Both the position numbers and the translations under genes were made by a program. From Streptomyces sp. MNU76 (GTDB lineage: Bacteria > Actinomycetota > Actinomycetes > Streptomycetales > Streptomycetaceae): 64,000 nt of DNA. Below the pieces are notes generated by a model that was not told the DNA's origin, ran no database searches, and saw only the letters and a program-made list of their open reading frames with translations. Location: contig NZ_JAJKLK010000022.1 in the NCBI RefSeq assembly GCF_020982545.1, positions 186,001 through 250,000 on the forward strand, given 5' to 3'. This document shows, piece after piece, positions 51,051 to 58,780 of this stretch (positions are counted from its first letter, which is position 1; each line of letters opens with the position of its first letter).

Positions 51051-51914
51051 ATGGAAAAGAAAAAGGACATAACTTGTGTACGGTCAACGCTCTCGGAGCG
51101 TGACCTCGACATCCTGGGATCGCTGCGCGATCATCGGCTGCTGACCACGGCTCTAATTCGGCGACTGCACTTTCCAAGTGGCGGTCAACACACACCGCAG
51201 GGCACTTCAGAGGAAGGATCGCTGCCCAAGCGGCACGCTACCGAAGCGGCTGCCTCGGTCGCCACCATGCGCGTACTCTCGCGGTTGGAGTCACATGGAT
51301 TGGTTGCCAGGTTGTTTCGGCGTATCGGCGGTGTACGGGCTGGTTCGAATTCCCTTATCTGGCAATTGACCAGTGCTGGCGAGCGGCTCACTCGGCAAGG
51401 CAACGACGAAGGAAAGCGGCGTCGTTATCTGGAACCCTCGGCAGCCTTCACGTTCCATACGCTAGCTACGGCTGAGCTCGCGGTGGAGCTTCACGAACTG
51501 GCGGGCAACGGTGCTATTGAGCTGGTCGACCTTGAGAGTGAGCCGGACTGCTGGAGGACGTTCTTGGCTCCGCATGGTGCCAAGCAGTGGCTCAAGCCGG
51601 ACTTGTTCGCCATTACGGCCGGCGGCGAGTTTGAGGACCACTGGTTCCTTGAGGCGGACCTCGGCACTGAGCACACGCCGGTCATTGTCCGCAAGGCCAC
51701 GACTTACCAGCAGTATGCGGCCACTGGCACTCACCAGAGTGAGCACGAGGTCTTCCCTGTCGTGGCCTTCGTGGTGCCGGATGAGCGACGCAAAGGAACT
51801 ATTGAGGCGGCTTTGAAAACGGAGTCCACCACTCGGGAGTCGTTCGCTGCGGGCATGTTCCGGGTGGTCACGAAGGAAGGCTTTTCTAGGTTCGTCGCCA
51901 AGGGTGGCGCCTAA
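51051..51914 (+). CDS. Replication-relaxation family protein
   Basis: A 287-residue protein with the family's N-terminal winged HTH: LSERDLDILGSLRDHRLLTT, LIRRLHF, and then TMRVLSRLESHGLVARLFRR; the C-terminal part has LKPDLFAI and FLEADLGTEH typical of Replic_Relax. In actinobacterial mobile elements these replace a classical Rep or relaxase. ATG 51051 has GGAAGGGAGG upstream. In the 248-base gap before it, an alternative frame encodes a CxxC...CxxC stretch of uncertain value. Confidence 0.85.
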   Translation: MEKKKDITCVRSTLSERDLDILGSLRDHRLLTTALIRRLHFPSGGQHTPQGTSEEGSLPKRHATEAAASVATMRVLSRLESHGLVARLFRRIGGVRAGSNSLIWQLTSAGERLTRQGNDEGKRRRYLEPSAAFTFHTLATAELAVELHELAGNGAIELVDLESEPDCWRTFLAPHGAKQWLKPDLFAITAGGEFEDHWFLEADLGTEHTPVIVRKATTYQQYAATGTHQSEHEVFPVVAFVVPDERRKGTIEAALKTESTTRESFAAGMFRVVTKEGFSRFVAKGGA

Positions 51915-51977
51915 ACGGCCCCACCCAAGCCAGTAACCGTAAAGTCACTGTACGTAATTAGTAATAACGGAGGTAAA

Positions 51978-52067
51978 ATGGAAGTGGTAAGGCAAATGAA
52001 GAAAATGGTGACCAGTGAATCGGAATGGGTCACCGAAACAGAAGGAGGTAATACATGGCAAGAGTAA
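51978..52067 (+). CDS. 29-residue leader ORF overlapping the integrase start
   Basis: AACGGAGG then ATG at 51978 opens a 30-codon frame (MEVVRQMKKMVTSESEW...) that ends TAA at 52065-52067, thirteen bases inside the integrase gene, which starts at 52055 in another frame behind its own GAAGGAGG. The arrangement is that of a translated leader coupled to the next gene. Confidence 0.55.
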   Translation: MEVVRQMKKMVTSESEWVTETEGGNTWQE

Positions 52068-53971
52068 AGAATCCAGCCGACCGTGTCACCGGGAATGACT
52101 ACGTCGCGTACCTGCGGGTGTCTACCAAGGATCAGGTGAACACCGACTACAACCCCGAAGGGATCTCTATCCCCGCGCAGCGGGAGAAGGTGGAAGAGCG
52201 CGGTCAGGAACTGAACTCTCGGAAGGCGAGTGAATTCATCGATCCGGGGCGCAGCGCCAAGAGTATTGACCAGCGCCTTGAGTTTCAGCAGATGATCGCC
52301 TACATCCGGGAGCACCCGAATGTCCGCTACGTCATCGTCTACATGCTCAGTCGCTTTGCACGGAACCGGCTGGACGACGCAATCATGGTGGCCACGCTGG
52401 AGAAGCTGGGCGTCAAGCTGGTCTCGGCCGTCGAGAAGAACATCGACGACACTCCTACCGGGCGCATGCTGCACGGCATGCTGGCGGTCATCAACGAGTA
52501 CGCCTCCAGCCAGAGCGGCGCCGACATCGCTTACAAGATGGAGCAGAAGGCCAAGAACGGCGGCACGCTGGGGCGAGCGCCGGTCGGCTACCTGAACGTC
52601 ATCGAGCGTGGTGACGGCCGCGAGATCCGAACCGTGATCGTCGATCCAGAGCGGGGCCCGCTCATCAGGCTAGCCTTCGAGCTGTACGCCACTGGCGACT
52701 ACACCCTGGCCGATCTCTCCGACGAGCTGTACGACCGGGGCCTCAGAATGAGGACCAACGGCCGGTACACGCAGACGCAGATCTCGATCAGCAAGCTCTC
52801 CGACATGCTGCGGGACCGGTACTACATCGGGTTCGTACGGTTCAAAGGCCAGGAGTACAAGGGACGGCACGAGCACCTCATCGACGACGAGCTGTTCGAG
52901 CGGGTACAGGACATCCTTGAGTCGCGCAGCGTGGCCGACGAACGGCGTCGGGTGCACCACCACTACCTCAAGGGCTCGTTGTTCTGCGGGCGTTGCAAGC
53001 ACCTCAGCGGCACCAAGAGCCGCATGATCCTCTCGCACGCCAAGAACCGTCACGGCAACGTCTACACCTACTTCTTCTGCACCGGGCGCTACAGCCACAC
53101 CTGCGAGCTGCCGTACGTCAACGTCGGCCGCCTGGAGGAAGCTGTCGAGGATCACTACGCCAGCGTGCGCTTCAGCCCGCAGTTCGTCGCCGACGTACGG
53201 GCACACCTGGCGGAGGCCATCGGTGAGGAGAAGGCGTCGACCAAGCTTCTGCACCAGCAGCTCTCACCGGAACTGCGCGAGCTGGACACACGCGAGAACA
53301 ACCTGCTCGACCTGGCGGCCGACGGAACCCTGCCACAAGCCAAGATCCGCAGTCGCCTGCACGACATCGAGCGGCAGCGGCAGCGGCTGAAGCAACGGCT
53401 CAGCGTTACCGATGACGACCTCGGCGAAGCAGCTCGGCTCATTGAGGTGAGCTTGCAGCTCCTCGCGGACCCGCAGGCGCTGTACCTGCGGTGCAACGAC
53501 GAACAGCGTCGGATGCTCAACCAAGCCATCTTCGAGGGGCTGTACGTCGAGGAAGACGAAGACGGAGTCTCGGGGCGGCTGTCTCTGGAACACGAGCTGA
53601 AGCAGCCGTTCGCGCGGCTGCACGCCGTGCAGCAGGAGCGAACCAGGCGGCCGGCTGACGCGGCCAGCCCGAGCGCTGAGGGCTCCGACGGCGCCCAGTT
53701 CGCCCGACAACGGCCTCGAAACGACGAGGCGGCCATCTCGGTGGACTGTGTCGAAGCAGTGCCCCAGAACGGCGAAAGCGCCCTCCCCCATCAGGGGAAG
53801 GGCGCCGCCATGGGAACCTTGGACGTGCTACTGGGTGGCATACGGTTGGCCGTATGTTCCAATAGTTCGTCCATGGTGGACCTGTGGGGATTTGAACCCC
53901 AGACCCCCTCGATGCGAACGAGGTGCGCTACCGGACTGCGCCACAGGCCCTTGCAACGAGTGAAACTCTAG
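52055..53971 (+). CDS. int: Large serine integrase
   Basis: A 638-residue phage-type serine recombinase. Catalytic domain: YLRVSTKDQ with Ser23 and MLSRFARN; recombinase domain; zinc ribbon with CGRC near residue 311 and FFCTGRYSHTC near 350; a coiled-coil (LEEAVEDHY, RQRQRLKQRL); then a hydrophilic tail. It inserts and removes the element. From about residue 607 the frame runs antisense through tRNA-Ala (WGFEPQTPSM is tRNA-derived) and ends at 53971 in chromosomal DNA. A terminator at 53778 stands before that, so the functional protein probably needs only ~570 residues. Confidence 0.92.
   Translation: MARVKNPADRVTGNDYVAYLRVSTKDQVNTDYNPEGISIPAQREKVEERGQELNSRKASEFIDPGRSAKSIDQRLEFQQMIAYIREHPNVRYVIVYMLSRFARNRLDDAIMVATLEKLGVKLVSAVEKNIDDTPTGRMLHGMLAVINEYASSQSGADIAYKMEQKAKNGGTLGRAPVGYLNVIERGDGREIRTVIVDPERGPLIRLAFELYATGDYTLADLSDELYDRGLRMRTNGRYTQTQISISKLSDMLRDRYYIGFVRFKGQEYKGRHEHLIDDELFERVQDILESRSVADERRRVHHHYLKGSLFCGRCKHLSGTKSRMILSHAKNRHGNVYTYFFCTGRYSHTCELPYVNVGRLEEAVEDHYASVRFSPQFVADVRAHLAEAIGEEKASTKLLHQQLSPELRELDTRENNLLDLAADGTLPQAKIRSRLHDIERQRQRLKQRLSVTDDDLGEAARLIEVSLQLLADPQALYLRCNDEQRRMLNQAIFEGLYVEEDEDGVSGRLSLEHELKQPFARLHAVQQERTRRPADAASPSAEGSDGAQFARQRPRNDEAAISVDCVEAVPQNGESALPHQGKGAAMGTLDVLLGGIRLAVCSNSSSMVDLWGFEPQTPSMRTRCATGLRHRPLQRVKL
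53778..53805. terminator. Hairpin inside the integrase 3' end
   Basis: GCGCCCT, then a C-run, ATCA, a G-run and AGGGCGC form a stem of about 11 pairs. It lies downstream of the tRNA on its strand and within the distal part of int on the other, so it may end transcription from both. Confidence 0.65.
53874..53950 (-). tRNA. tRNA-Ala (anticodon CGC)
   Basis: Cloverleaf is complete: acceptor GGGCCTG/CAGGTCC with the G3-U70 pair that marks alanine tRNAs, D-stem GCGC/GCGC, anticodon stem CCTCG/CGAGG around loop TTCGCAT (anticodon CGC, reads GCG), T-stem TGGGG/CCCCA with loop TTCAAAT, discriminator A and an encoded CCA. It is the attachment site of the element on its left and its 3' end is kept intact by the element. 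Confidence 0.93.
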
Positions 53972-54076
53972 CATCCCGATCGCGGTGCTTGGAAATCCGT
54001 TCCCGGGCCGCCCCCGGCCGGCTTCCGACCGGCCTCGTGGCTGGTCAGCGGAGCATGGGATCCGAGGGCGCGAAGA

Positions 54077-55450
54077 TCACTCGTTGGCCGCGCGCGGCCG
54101 GTCGCCGTCCTCGTACTGGTCGAAGAGCGGTGTGCGCCCCCGCTCCCGGGAGCGGCGTGCGGACGCGGCCCGGCGGGCGTCGGAGCGGCCGCCGTCGGGT
54201 GCGTCGGCCGCCTCACCCGGGCCGGCGGCCTCCGCGTTCCCCTCGCCGCTGTCGTCCCCCTCCGGCGCGCGCCCGGAGGCGCTCGGGGAGTTCGCGGGGG
54301 CGCCCGACGAGCCGTGCGGGTCGGCCGCGCTGGAGCGCGCGGAGCTCCACGCGTCCGGGGCGCCGAGGTCGACCCCGGAGGTGGCCCGGGGCGCGACCGG
54401 CGCGGTGACGTAGGTCGGGAGCGGCACCGGGACCGGGTCCCAGCTGTCGCCCTGACCGGGGCGCCGCTGGCGCTCGCGCTGCTGGTCCACCCACTCGGCG
54501 TGGTCGGTCTGCTCGACGAGGGCCCGCCGGTCGGCCGCGAGCGCGCTCAGGTCGGTCCGGGTCCCCTCGCTCTCGGGTCCGTCCTCCGGCTCGTCGGTGT
54601 CGACCGGGTCCGGCGCGGGGCGCCGCCGCTGGGGCTGCCGCTCCCGCAGTCGCTGCGCCGCCGCCTCGGCCTGCTGTCGGTCCATGGTGTACGCGAACCG
54701 CTTCCGCTCCTGGTGCCGCAGATGCGCGATATAGGTGCTCAGCAGCACCGCGGGCACCCCCGGCGCCCACAGGAAGGCCAGTCCGCCGACCGCCGCGACG
54801 ACCGCGCCGAGCGTGAAGGCGAGGAAGAGCATCACGGTCGTACGCCGTCGGCGCGCGAGCACCTTCAAGCGCTGGGCCCGCGCCTTGGCCTCCGCCGTGT
54901 CGCCCCGGCGTGCGCCCGCCGTCCGCTTCGACCGCGCGGGAGCGGGCACTTGGGCCGCCCCCTGCTTGCCCGGCCCCTGCTTGCCCGGCCCCTGCTTGAC
55001 CGCCCCTTGCTTGGCGGCCGCCCCTTGCTTGGCCGCCGGCGCACCGCCCTGCTGGGGCACCGGCTTCGCCTGCACCTGCTCGGGCGCCTGCGTCGCCGGT
55101 TTCCCCGGTTGCTGCGGCTGCTGGCCGGCCTGCGGTGACTCACCCCGCTCCACCGGCAGTTGTGCCTTCGTGTGCTCCCGGAGCGGGGGCATGGCGAAGG
55201 CCCGGACGTCCACCGAGTCGGTGACGCCGTCCGGTTCGGCGCTGGGCTCCCCCTCTTCGGTGGAGCGCGCCCGGTCCCTGGCGTATCGGCGCTCCATCCC
55301 CGCCCGGCCGGAAAGCAGCCGGATGGCGGTGCTGAAGCGTTCCGTCGGACGGGCTTCGTTCAGCTCGTCCTGCCTACGGAGCCACATCGGCACCAAGTAG
55401 GCGGCCCAGGCCCCGACGATGACTGCGTAGATGAGGCCGCTGCTGCTCAC
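54077..55450 (-). CDS. sepX: Cell-division membrane protein SepX/GlpR family
   Basis: A 457-residue protein: an N-terminal span (GLIYAVIVGAWAAYLVPMWL), a ~180-residue cytoplasmic linker rich in Pro, Gln, Lys and Gly with QGPGK repeats, two further spans near residues 205-225 and 228-245, and a long charged C-terminus. This is the layout of Streptomyces SepX, needed for sporulation septa, and of corynebacterial GlpR, the receptor of the gephyrin-like Glp. It lies in the same block as moeA/glp, rimJ and galU, as in corynebacteria. GTG 55450 starts it. Confidence 0.82.
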   Translation of the reverse strand: MSSSGLIYAVIVGAWAAYLVPMWLRRQDELNEARPTERFSTAIRLLSGRAGMERRYARDRARSTEEGEPSAEPDGVTDSVDVRAFAMPPLREHTKAQLPVERGESPQAGQQPQQPGKPATQAPEQVQAKPVPQQGGAPAAKQGAAAKQGAVKQGPGKQGPGKQGAAQVPAPARSKRTAGARRGDTAEAKARAQRLKVLARRRRTTVMLFLAFTLGAVVAAVGGLAFLWAPGVPAVLLSTYIAHLRHQERKRFAYTMDRQQAEAAAQRLRERQPQRRRPAPDPVDTDEPEDGPESEGTRTDLSALAADRRALVEQTDHAEWVDQQRERQRRPGQGDSWDPVPVPLPTYVTAPVAPRATSGVDLGAPDAWSSARSSAADPHGSSGAPANSPSASGRAPEGDDSGEGNAEAAGPGEAADAPDGGRSDARRAASARRSRERGRTPLFDQYEDGDRPRAANE

Positions 55451-55660
55451 GCCTCACACGGTAGAGGGGTTTGCGTGAGGCCATCCGCCAATTGAGCCGG
55501 TGTGTCGCACGATCTGGCTGATATTTCGAGCTTTTTTTGTGACCGATCCGATCAGTGGGCCATCGAGAGCACGAAATTAACGTGCCGAGAACGTACCGAG
55601 TCGTTCAACCTGATCGTCGCCCGGTCGCCACCCCTGTCATTTTTCGAACACGCATTTCAT

Positions 55661-56302
55661 TTATTGCGGCTGGCCGGGCTTCCCGACGTCGGAACCCGCG
55701 TTCCGCGCGTTCCGTGCGCGTTCCCGCTGCCAGCGGCCGAGCAGACCCTCGGGCACCTCTTCGGCGGTCAGCGCGAAGACGAGATGATCACGCCAGGCAC
55801 CGTCGATGTGAAGATATCGTGGACGAAGGCCTTCCTCACGGAATCCGAGTTTCTCCACGACCCGTCGGCTGGGCCGATTCTCGGGACGAATACAGACCTC
55901 GATGCGGTGCAGACCGACGGTCCGGAAGCAGTGGTCGACGACGAGCGCGACCGCCGTCGGCATCACACCCCGCCCGGCGACCGACTCGTCGACCCAGTAG
56001 CCGACATGGCCGGAGCACATGGAGCCCCAGGTGATCCCGGCGACCGTCAACTGCCCCACCAGCCGCCCCTGGTACTCGATCACGAACGGCAGCATCCGGC
56101 CCGCGTTCGCCTCCGACCGCAGATGGCGGACCATCTGACGGTACGTCGGCCGATGCGCGATGGGCCCGCTGGGCGTGGGGGGCGGGATGGTGGCCTCCCA
56201 GGGCCGCAGCCAGTCCCGGTTGCGGCGGTTGACCTCGCGCCAGACCCGCTGGTCGCGCATCCTTATGGGCCGGAGGACGACCTCGCCGTCCACCAGCGCC
56301 AC
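55661..56302 (-). CDS. rimJ: RimJ-type GNAT acetyltransferase
   Basis: A 213-residue acetyltransferase with VGQLTVAGITWGS, the VAGRGVMPTAVALVVDHCF acetyl-CoA loop and ENRPSRRVVEKLGFREEG. RimJ-like enzymes acetylate protein N-termini, first shown on ribosomal S5. GTG 56302 is 17 bases after mogA's stop. Conserved neighbour of glp/glpR in actinobacteria. Confidence 0.9.
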   Translation of the reverse strand: MALVDGEVVLRPIRMRDQRVWREVNRRNRDWLRPWEATIPPPTPSGPIAHRPTYRQMVRHLRSEANAGRMLPFVIEYQGRLVGQLTVAGITWGSMCSGHVGYWVDESVAGRGVMPTAVALVVDHCFRTVGLHRIEVCIRPENRPSRRVVEKLGFREEGLRPRYLHIDGAWRDHLVFALTAEEVPEGLLGRWQRERARNARNAGSDVGKPGQPQ

Positions 56303-56319
56303 GGGCCAGGATGGGCTGT

Positions 56320-56889
56320 TCAGCTCGCACCCCCACGAGGTCTGGAGGGGCCCTCCTCGGCCGGTGAGCCGCCGGTGGCCGGCCTCTTGTGGTCGCCGCC
56401 GCGGAGCTGGTCGACGGCGTGGGTCAGCAGGGGCTCCAGAACCGCCAGGCCGTCCCGTACGCCGCCGGTCGAGCCCGGCAGATTGACGATCAGCGTGCCG
56501 CGCGCGACTCCGGCGAGACCCCGGGAGAGCGCGGCCGTCGGCACCTTGTCCCGGCCGTACGCCCGGATCGCCTCGGGGATGCCGGGGACCTCGTGGTCGA
56601 GGACCGCGCGGGTGGCCTCCGGGGTGCGGTCGGTGGGCGAGACGCCGGTCCCGCCGGTCGTCACGATCACGTCGTAGCCGGCGTCGACGCCCGCCCGCAG
56701 CGCGGCCTCGACGGGGGCACCGTCGGGGACGACCTGGGGGCCGTCGACGGCGAAGCCGAACTCCCGGAGCCCCTCGGCGATCAGAGGCCCGCCCCGGTCC
56801 TCGTAGACACCGGCGGCGGCGCGGTTGGAGGCGGTCACGACCAGGGCGCGGTACGACGTGCTGCCGGAGTGACCGGTGGGGGCCGTCAT
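56320..56889 (-). CDS. mogA: Molybdopterin adenylyltransferase MogA/MoaB
   Basis: A 189-residue protein of the MogA/MoaB fold: VVTASNRAAAGVYEDRGG, VIVTTGGTGVSPTDRTPEAT and LIVNLPGSTGGVRDGL. It adenylates molybdopterin before molybdenum insertion. ATG 56889 overlaps the moaC stop (ATGA). Confidence 0.92.
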   Translation of the reverse strand: MTAPTGHSGSTSYRALVVTASNRAAAGVYEDRGGPLIAEGLREFGFAVDGPQVVPDGAPVEAALRAGVDAGYDVIVTTGGTGVSPTDRTPEATRAVLDHEVPGIPEAIRAYGRDKVPTAALSRGLAGVARGTLIVNLPGSTGGVRDGLAVLEPLLTHAVDQLRGGDHKRPATGGSPAEEGPSRPRGGAS

Positions 56890-57368
56890 GTCCGGCTCCA
56901 GTCGCCCGACTTGCCGCCCGTCTTCTCCTCGACGCGGACGTCCGTGATGACCGCGCCCTTGTCGACCGCCTTCACCATGTCGATCACGGTGAGGGCGGCG
57001 ACGGAGACCGCGGTGAGGGCCTCCATCTCGACGCCCGTGCGGTCGGTGGTCTTCACGGTGGCGAGGATCTCGACGGCGTCGTCCGCGACCGCCAGGTCGA
57101 CCTTGACGCCCGAGACCGCCAGGGGGTGGCAGAGCGGGATCAGGTCGGGGGTGCGTTTGGCGCCCATGATCCCGGCGATGCGCGCGGTGGCGAGGGCGTC
57201 GCCCTTGGGCACCCCCTCGCCGCGCAGCAGTTCCACCACCGCCGGCGAGACCAGGACCCGGCCGCTGGCGCGGGCGGTGCGCGCGGTCACGTCCTTCCCG
57301 GAGACGTCGACCATGCGGGCGGCGCCCGCCTCGTCGATGTGGGTCAGTCGGTCCTGCGGCGTACTCAT
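56886..57368 (-). CDS. moaC: Cyclic pyranopterin monophosphate synthase MoaC
   Basis: A 160-residue MoaC with MVDVSGKDVTARTARA, the active-site IPLCHPLAVSGVKVDL and AMVxMEALTAVSVAALTVID segments. It makes the first pterin precursor of the molybdenum cofactor with MoaA. Lies between moeA/glp and mogA on the same strand. Confidence 0.95.
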   Translation of the reverse strand: MSTPQDRLTHIDEAGAARMVDVSGKDVTARTARASGRVLVSPAVVELLRGEGVPKGDALATARIAGIMGAKRTPDLIPLCHPLAVSGVKVDLAVADDAVEILATVKTTDRTGVEMEALTAVSVAALTVIDMVKAVDKGAVITDVRVEEKTGGKSGDWSRT

Positions 57369-57452
57369 GGTGGTGTGGCGCTCCCGGTCGGGGCCCGTCG
57401 CGGTGCGGCGCGCGGCCTGTTGTGCGCGACACGGTACGCCACCCTCGACGGT

Positions 57453-58775
57453 TCAGCCGAGCAGGACGACCTCGACCTCCGTACCGGGCTCGACGGACTC
57501 GGTGTCCTCGGGGATCACGATCAGCGCGTCGGCGTGCGCGAGGGCGGCGACGAGGTGCGATCCCGCGCCTCCCACGGGGGTGACCTCGCCGTCGGTGTAC
57601 GTCCCGCGCAGGTACTGGCGGCGGCCCGCGGGCGAGGTCAGGGCCTTGGGGGCGCGCAGGGTCGCCGTGGTCGTCGGCCGGTGGACGTCGTCGAGGCCCA
57701 TCAGGGTGCGGATGGCGGGCCGGACGAAGAGTTCGAAGGAGACGTACGACGACACCGGGTTGCCGGGGAGGGCGAGCAGCGGGGTGTGGTCGGGGCCGAT
57801 GGTGCCGAAGCCCTGGGGCTTGCCGGGCTGCATGGCGAGCTTGCGGAAGTCGATGCCGGCACCCTCCTCGTCCTCGTCGCCGACGGACTCCAGGGCTTCC
57901 TTGACGACGTCGTACGCACCGACGCTGACCCCGCCGGTGGTGACCACCAGGTCGGCGCGGACGAGTTGGTCCTCGATGGTGGAGCGGAGGGTCTCGGCGT
58001 CGTCGGCGACGGCGCCGACGCGGTAGGCGATGGCGCCCGCGTCCCGGGCGGCGGCGGTGAGGGCGAAGCTGTTGGAGTCGTAGATCTGGCCGGTGGCCAG
58101 GGTGTCGCCGGGCGGGATCAGTTCACTGCCGGTGGAGAGCACCACCACGCGCGGGCGCGGGTGTACGCGTACGGAGGCGCGGCCGATGGCGGCGAGCAGG
58201 CCGAGCTGGGGCGGGCCGAGGACGGTGCCGGCCGCCAGGGCGGGTTCGCCGGCCTTGACGTCGCTGCCCTCCGCGCGCACGTGCGCGCGTGCCTCGGCTG
58301 CGCGGTGCACGGCGACCTGGCCGGTGGCACCCTCGGGGTTCGCGCTGCGGGCGCGCATCCCGGAGACGGGGCCCTCGCCGAGGCCGCCGTCGGTCCACTC
58401 GACGGGGACGACCGCCTCGGCGCCGGGCGGCAGAGGAGCACCGGTCATGATGCGGGCGGCCTCCCCCGGGCCCACCCGGGGCTGTTCGGCCTGGCCCGCC
58501 GCGACGTCGCCGATCACCGTGAGCACGGCGGGGAACTCCTCGCTCGCGCCCGCGACGTCCGCGACCCGCACCGCGTACCCGTCCATGGAGCTGTTGTCGA
58601 ACGGCGGCAGTGACACCGGCACCGTGACGTCCTCGACCAGGACGCAGCCCTGGGCGTCGAGGAGTTGCAGTTCGATGGGGTCCAGGGGGCGGACGGTGGC
58701 GAGGATGTCCTCCAGGTGCTCGGTCACCGACCAGAGGTGGTCCCGGCCGGTGGTGCGGGTCGCGGCGGTGCTCAA
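57453..58775 (-). CDS. moeA: MoeA/gephyrin-like protein (possible Glp)
   Basis: A 440-residue protein with all MoeA domains: PFDNSSMDGYAVR, VVLSTGSELIPPGD, TGGVSVGAYDVVKEAL and ALPGNPVSSYVSFEL, plus the C-terminal beta domain. MoeA inserts molybdenum; in actinobacteria the copy next to galU and glpR is the gephyrin-like Glp that links FtsZ to the GlpR/SepX membrane receptor. Here moaC and mogA share its operon, so a double role in cofactor synthesis is possible. It starts 5 bases before the galU stop. Confidence 0.9.
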   Translation of the reverse strand: MSTAATRTTGRDHLWSVTEHLEDILATVRPLDPIELQLLDAQGCVLVEDVTVPVSLPPFDNSSMDGYAVRVADVAGASEEFPAVLTVIGDVAAGQAEQPRVGPGEAARIMTGAPLPPGAEAVVPVEWTDGGLGEGPVSGMRARSANPEGATGQVAVHRAAEARAHVRAEGSDVKAGEPALAAGTVLGPPQLGLLAAIGRASVRVHPRPRVVVLSTGSELIPPGDTLATGQIYDSNSFALTAAARDAGAIAYRVGAVADDAETLRSTIEDQLVRADLVVTTGGVSVGAYDVVKEALESVGDEDEEGAGIDFRKLAMQPGKPQGFGTIGPDHTPLLALPGNPVSSYVSFELFVRPAIRTLMGLDDVHRPTTTATLRAPKALTSPAGRRQYLRGTYTDGEVTPVGGAGSHLVAALAHADALIVIPEDTESVEPGTEVEVVLLG

Positions 58776-58780
58776 TGTGG

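Larger units (their letters stand above)
32073..53950. mobile_element. Integrated genetic element at tRNA-Ala with Thoeris defence cargo (boundaries approximate)
   Basis: About 21.9 kb of visibly lower GC than either flank, ending at tRNA-Ala(CGC) beside its own serine integrase. It contains an integrase, a TraG/VirD4-like ATPase, a replication-relaxation protein, an MT-A70 methyltransferase, tiny membrane-protein genes, several Xre-type regulators, and cargo including a type II Thoeris pair. The left end is inferred from the change in composition just after a terminator; no long copy of the tRNA 3' end was found there, as expected for a serine integrase that shares only a few bases between its sites. 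No TraB/FtsK-type translocase of classical Streptomyces AICEs is present. Confidence 0.75.

Noticed and set aside
50771..51103. Small zinc-ribbon ORF with CxxC...CxxC between the ATPase and replication-relaxation genes
   Set aside because: No ribosome-binding site supports its start, it overlaps the start of the next gene out of frame, and its second half is unlike a protein; kept only as a remark.
53874..53971. Protein domain at the integrase C-terminus with WGFEPQTPSM
   Set aside because: This is the antisense reading of the tRNA gene, not a protein feature.
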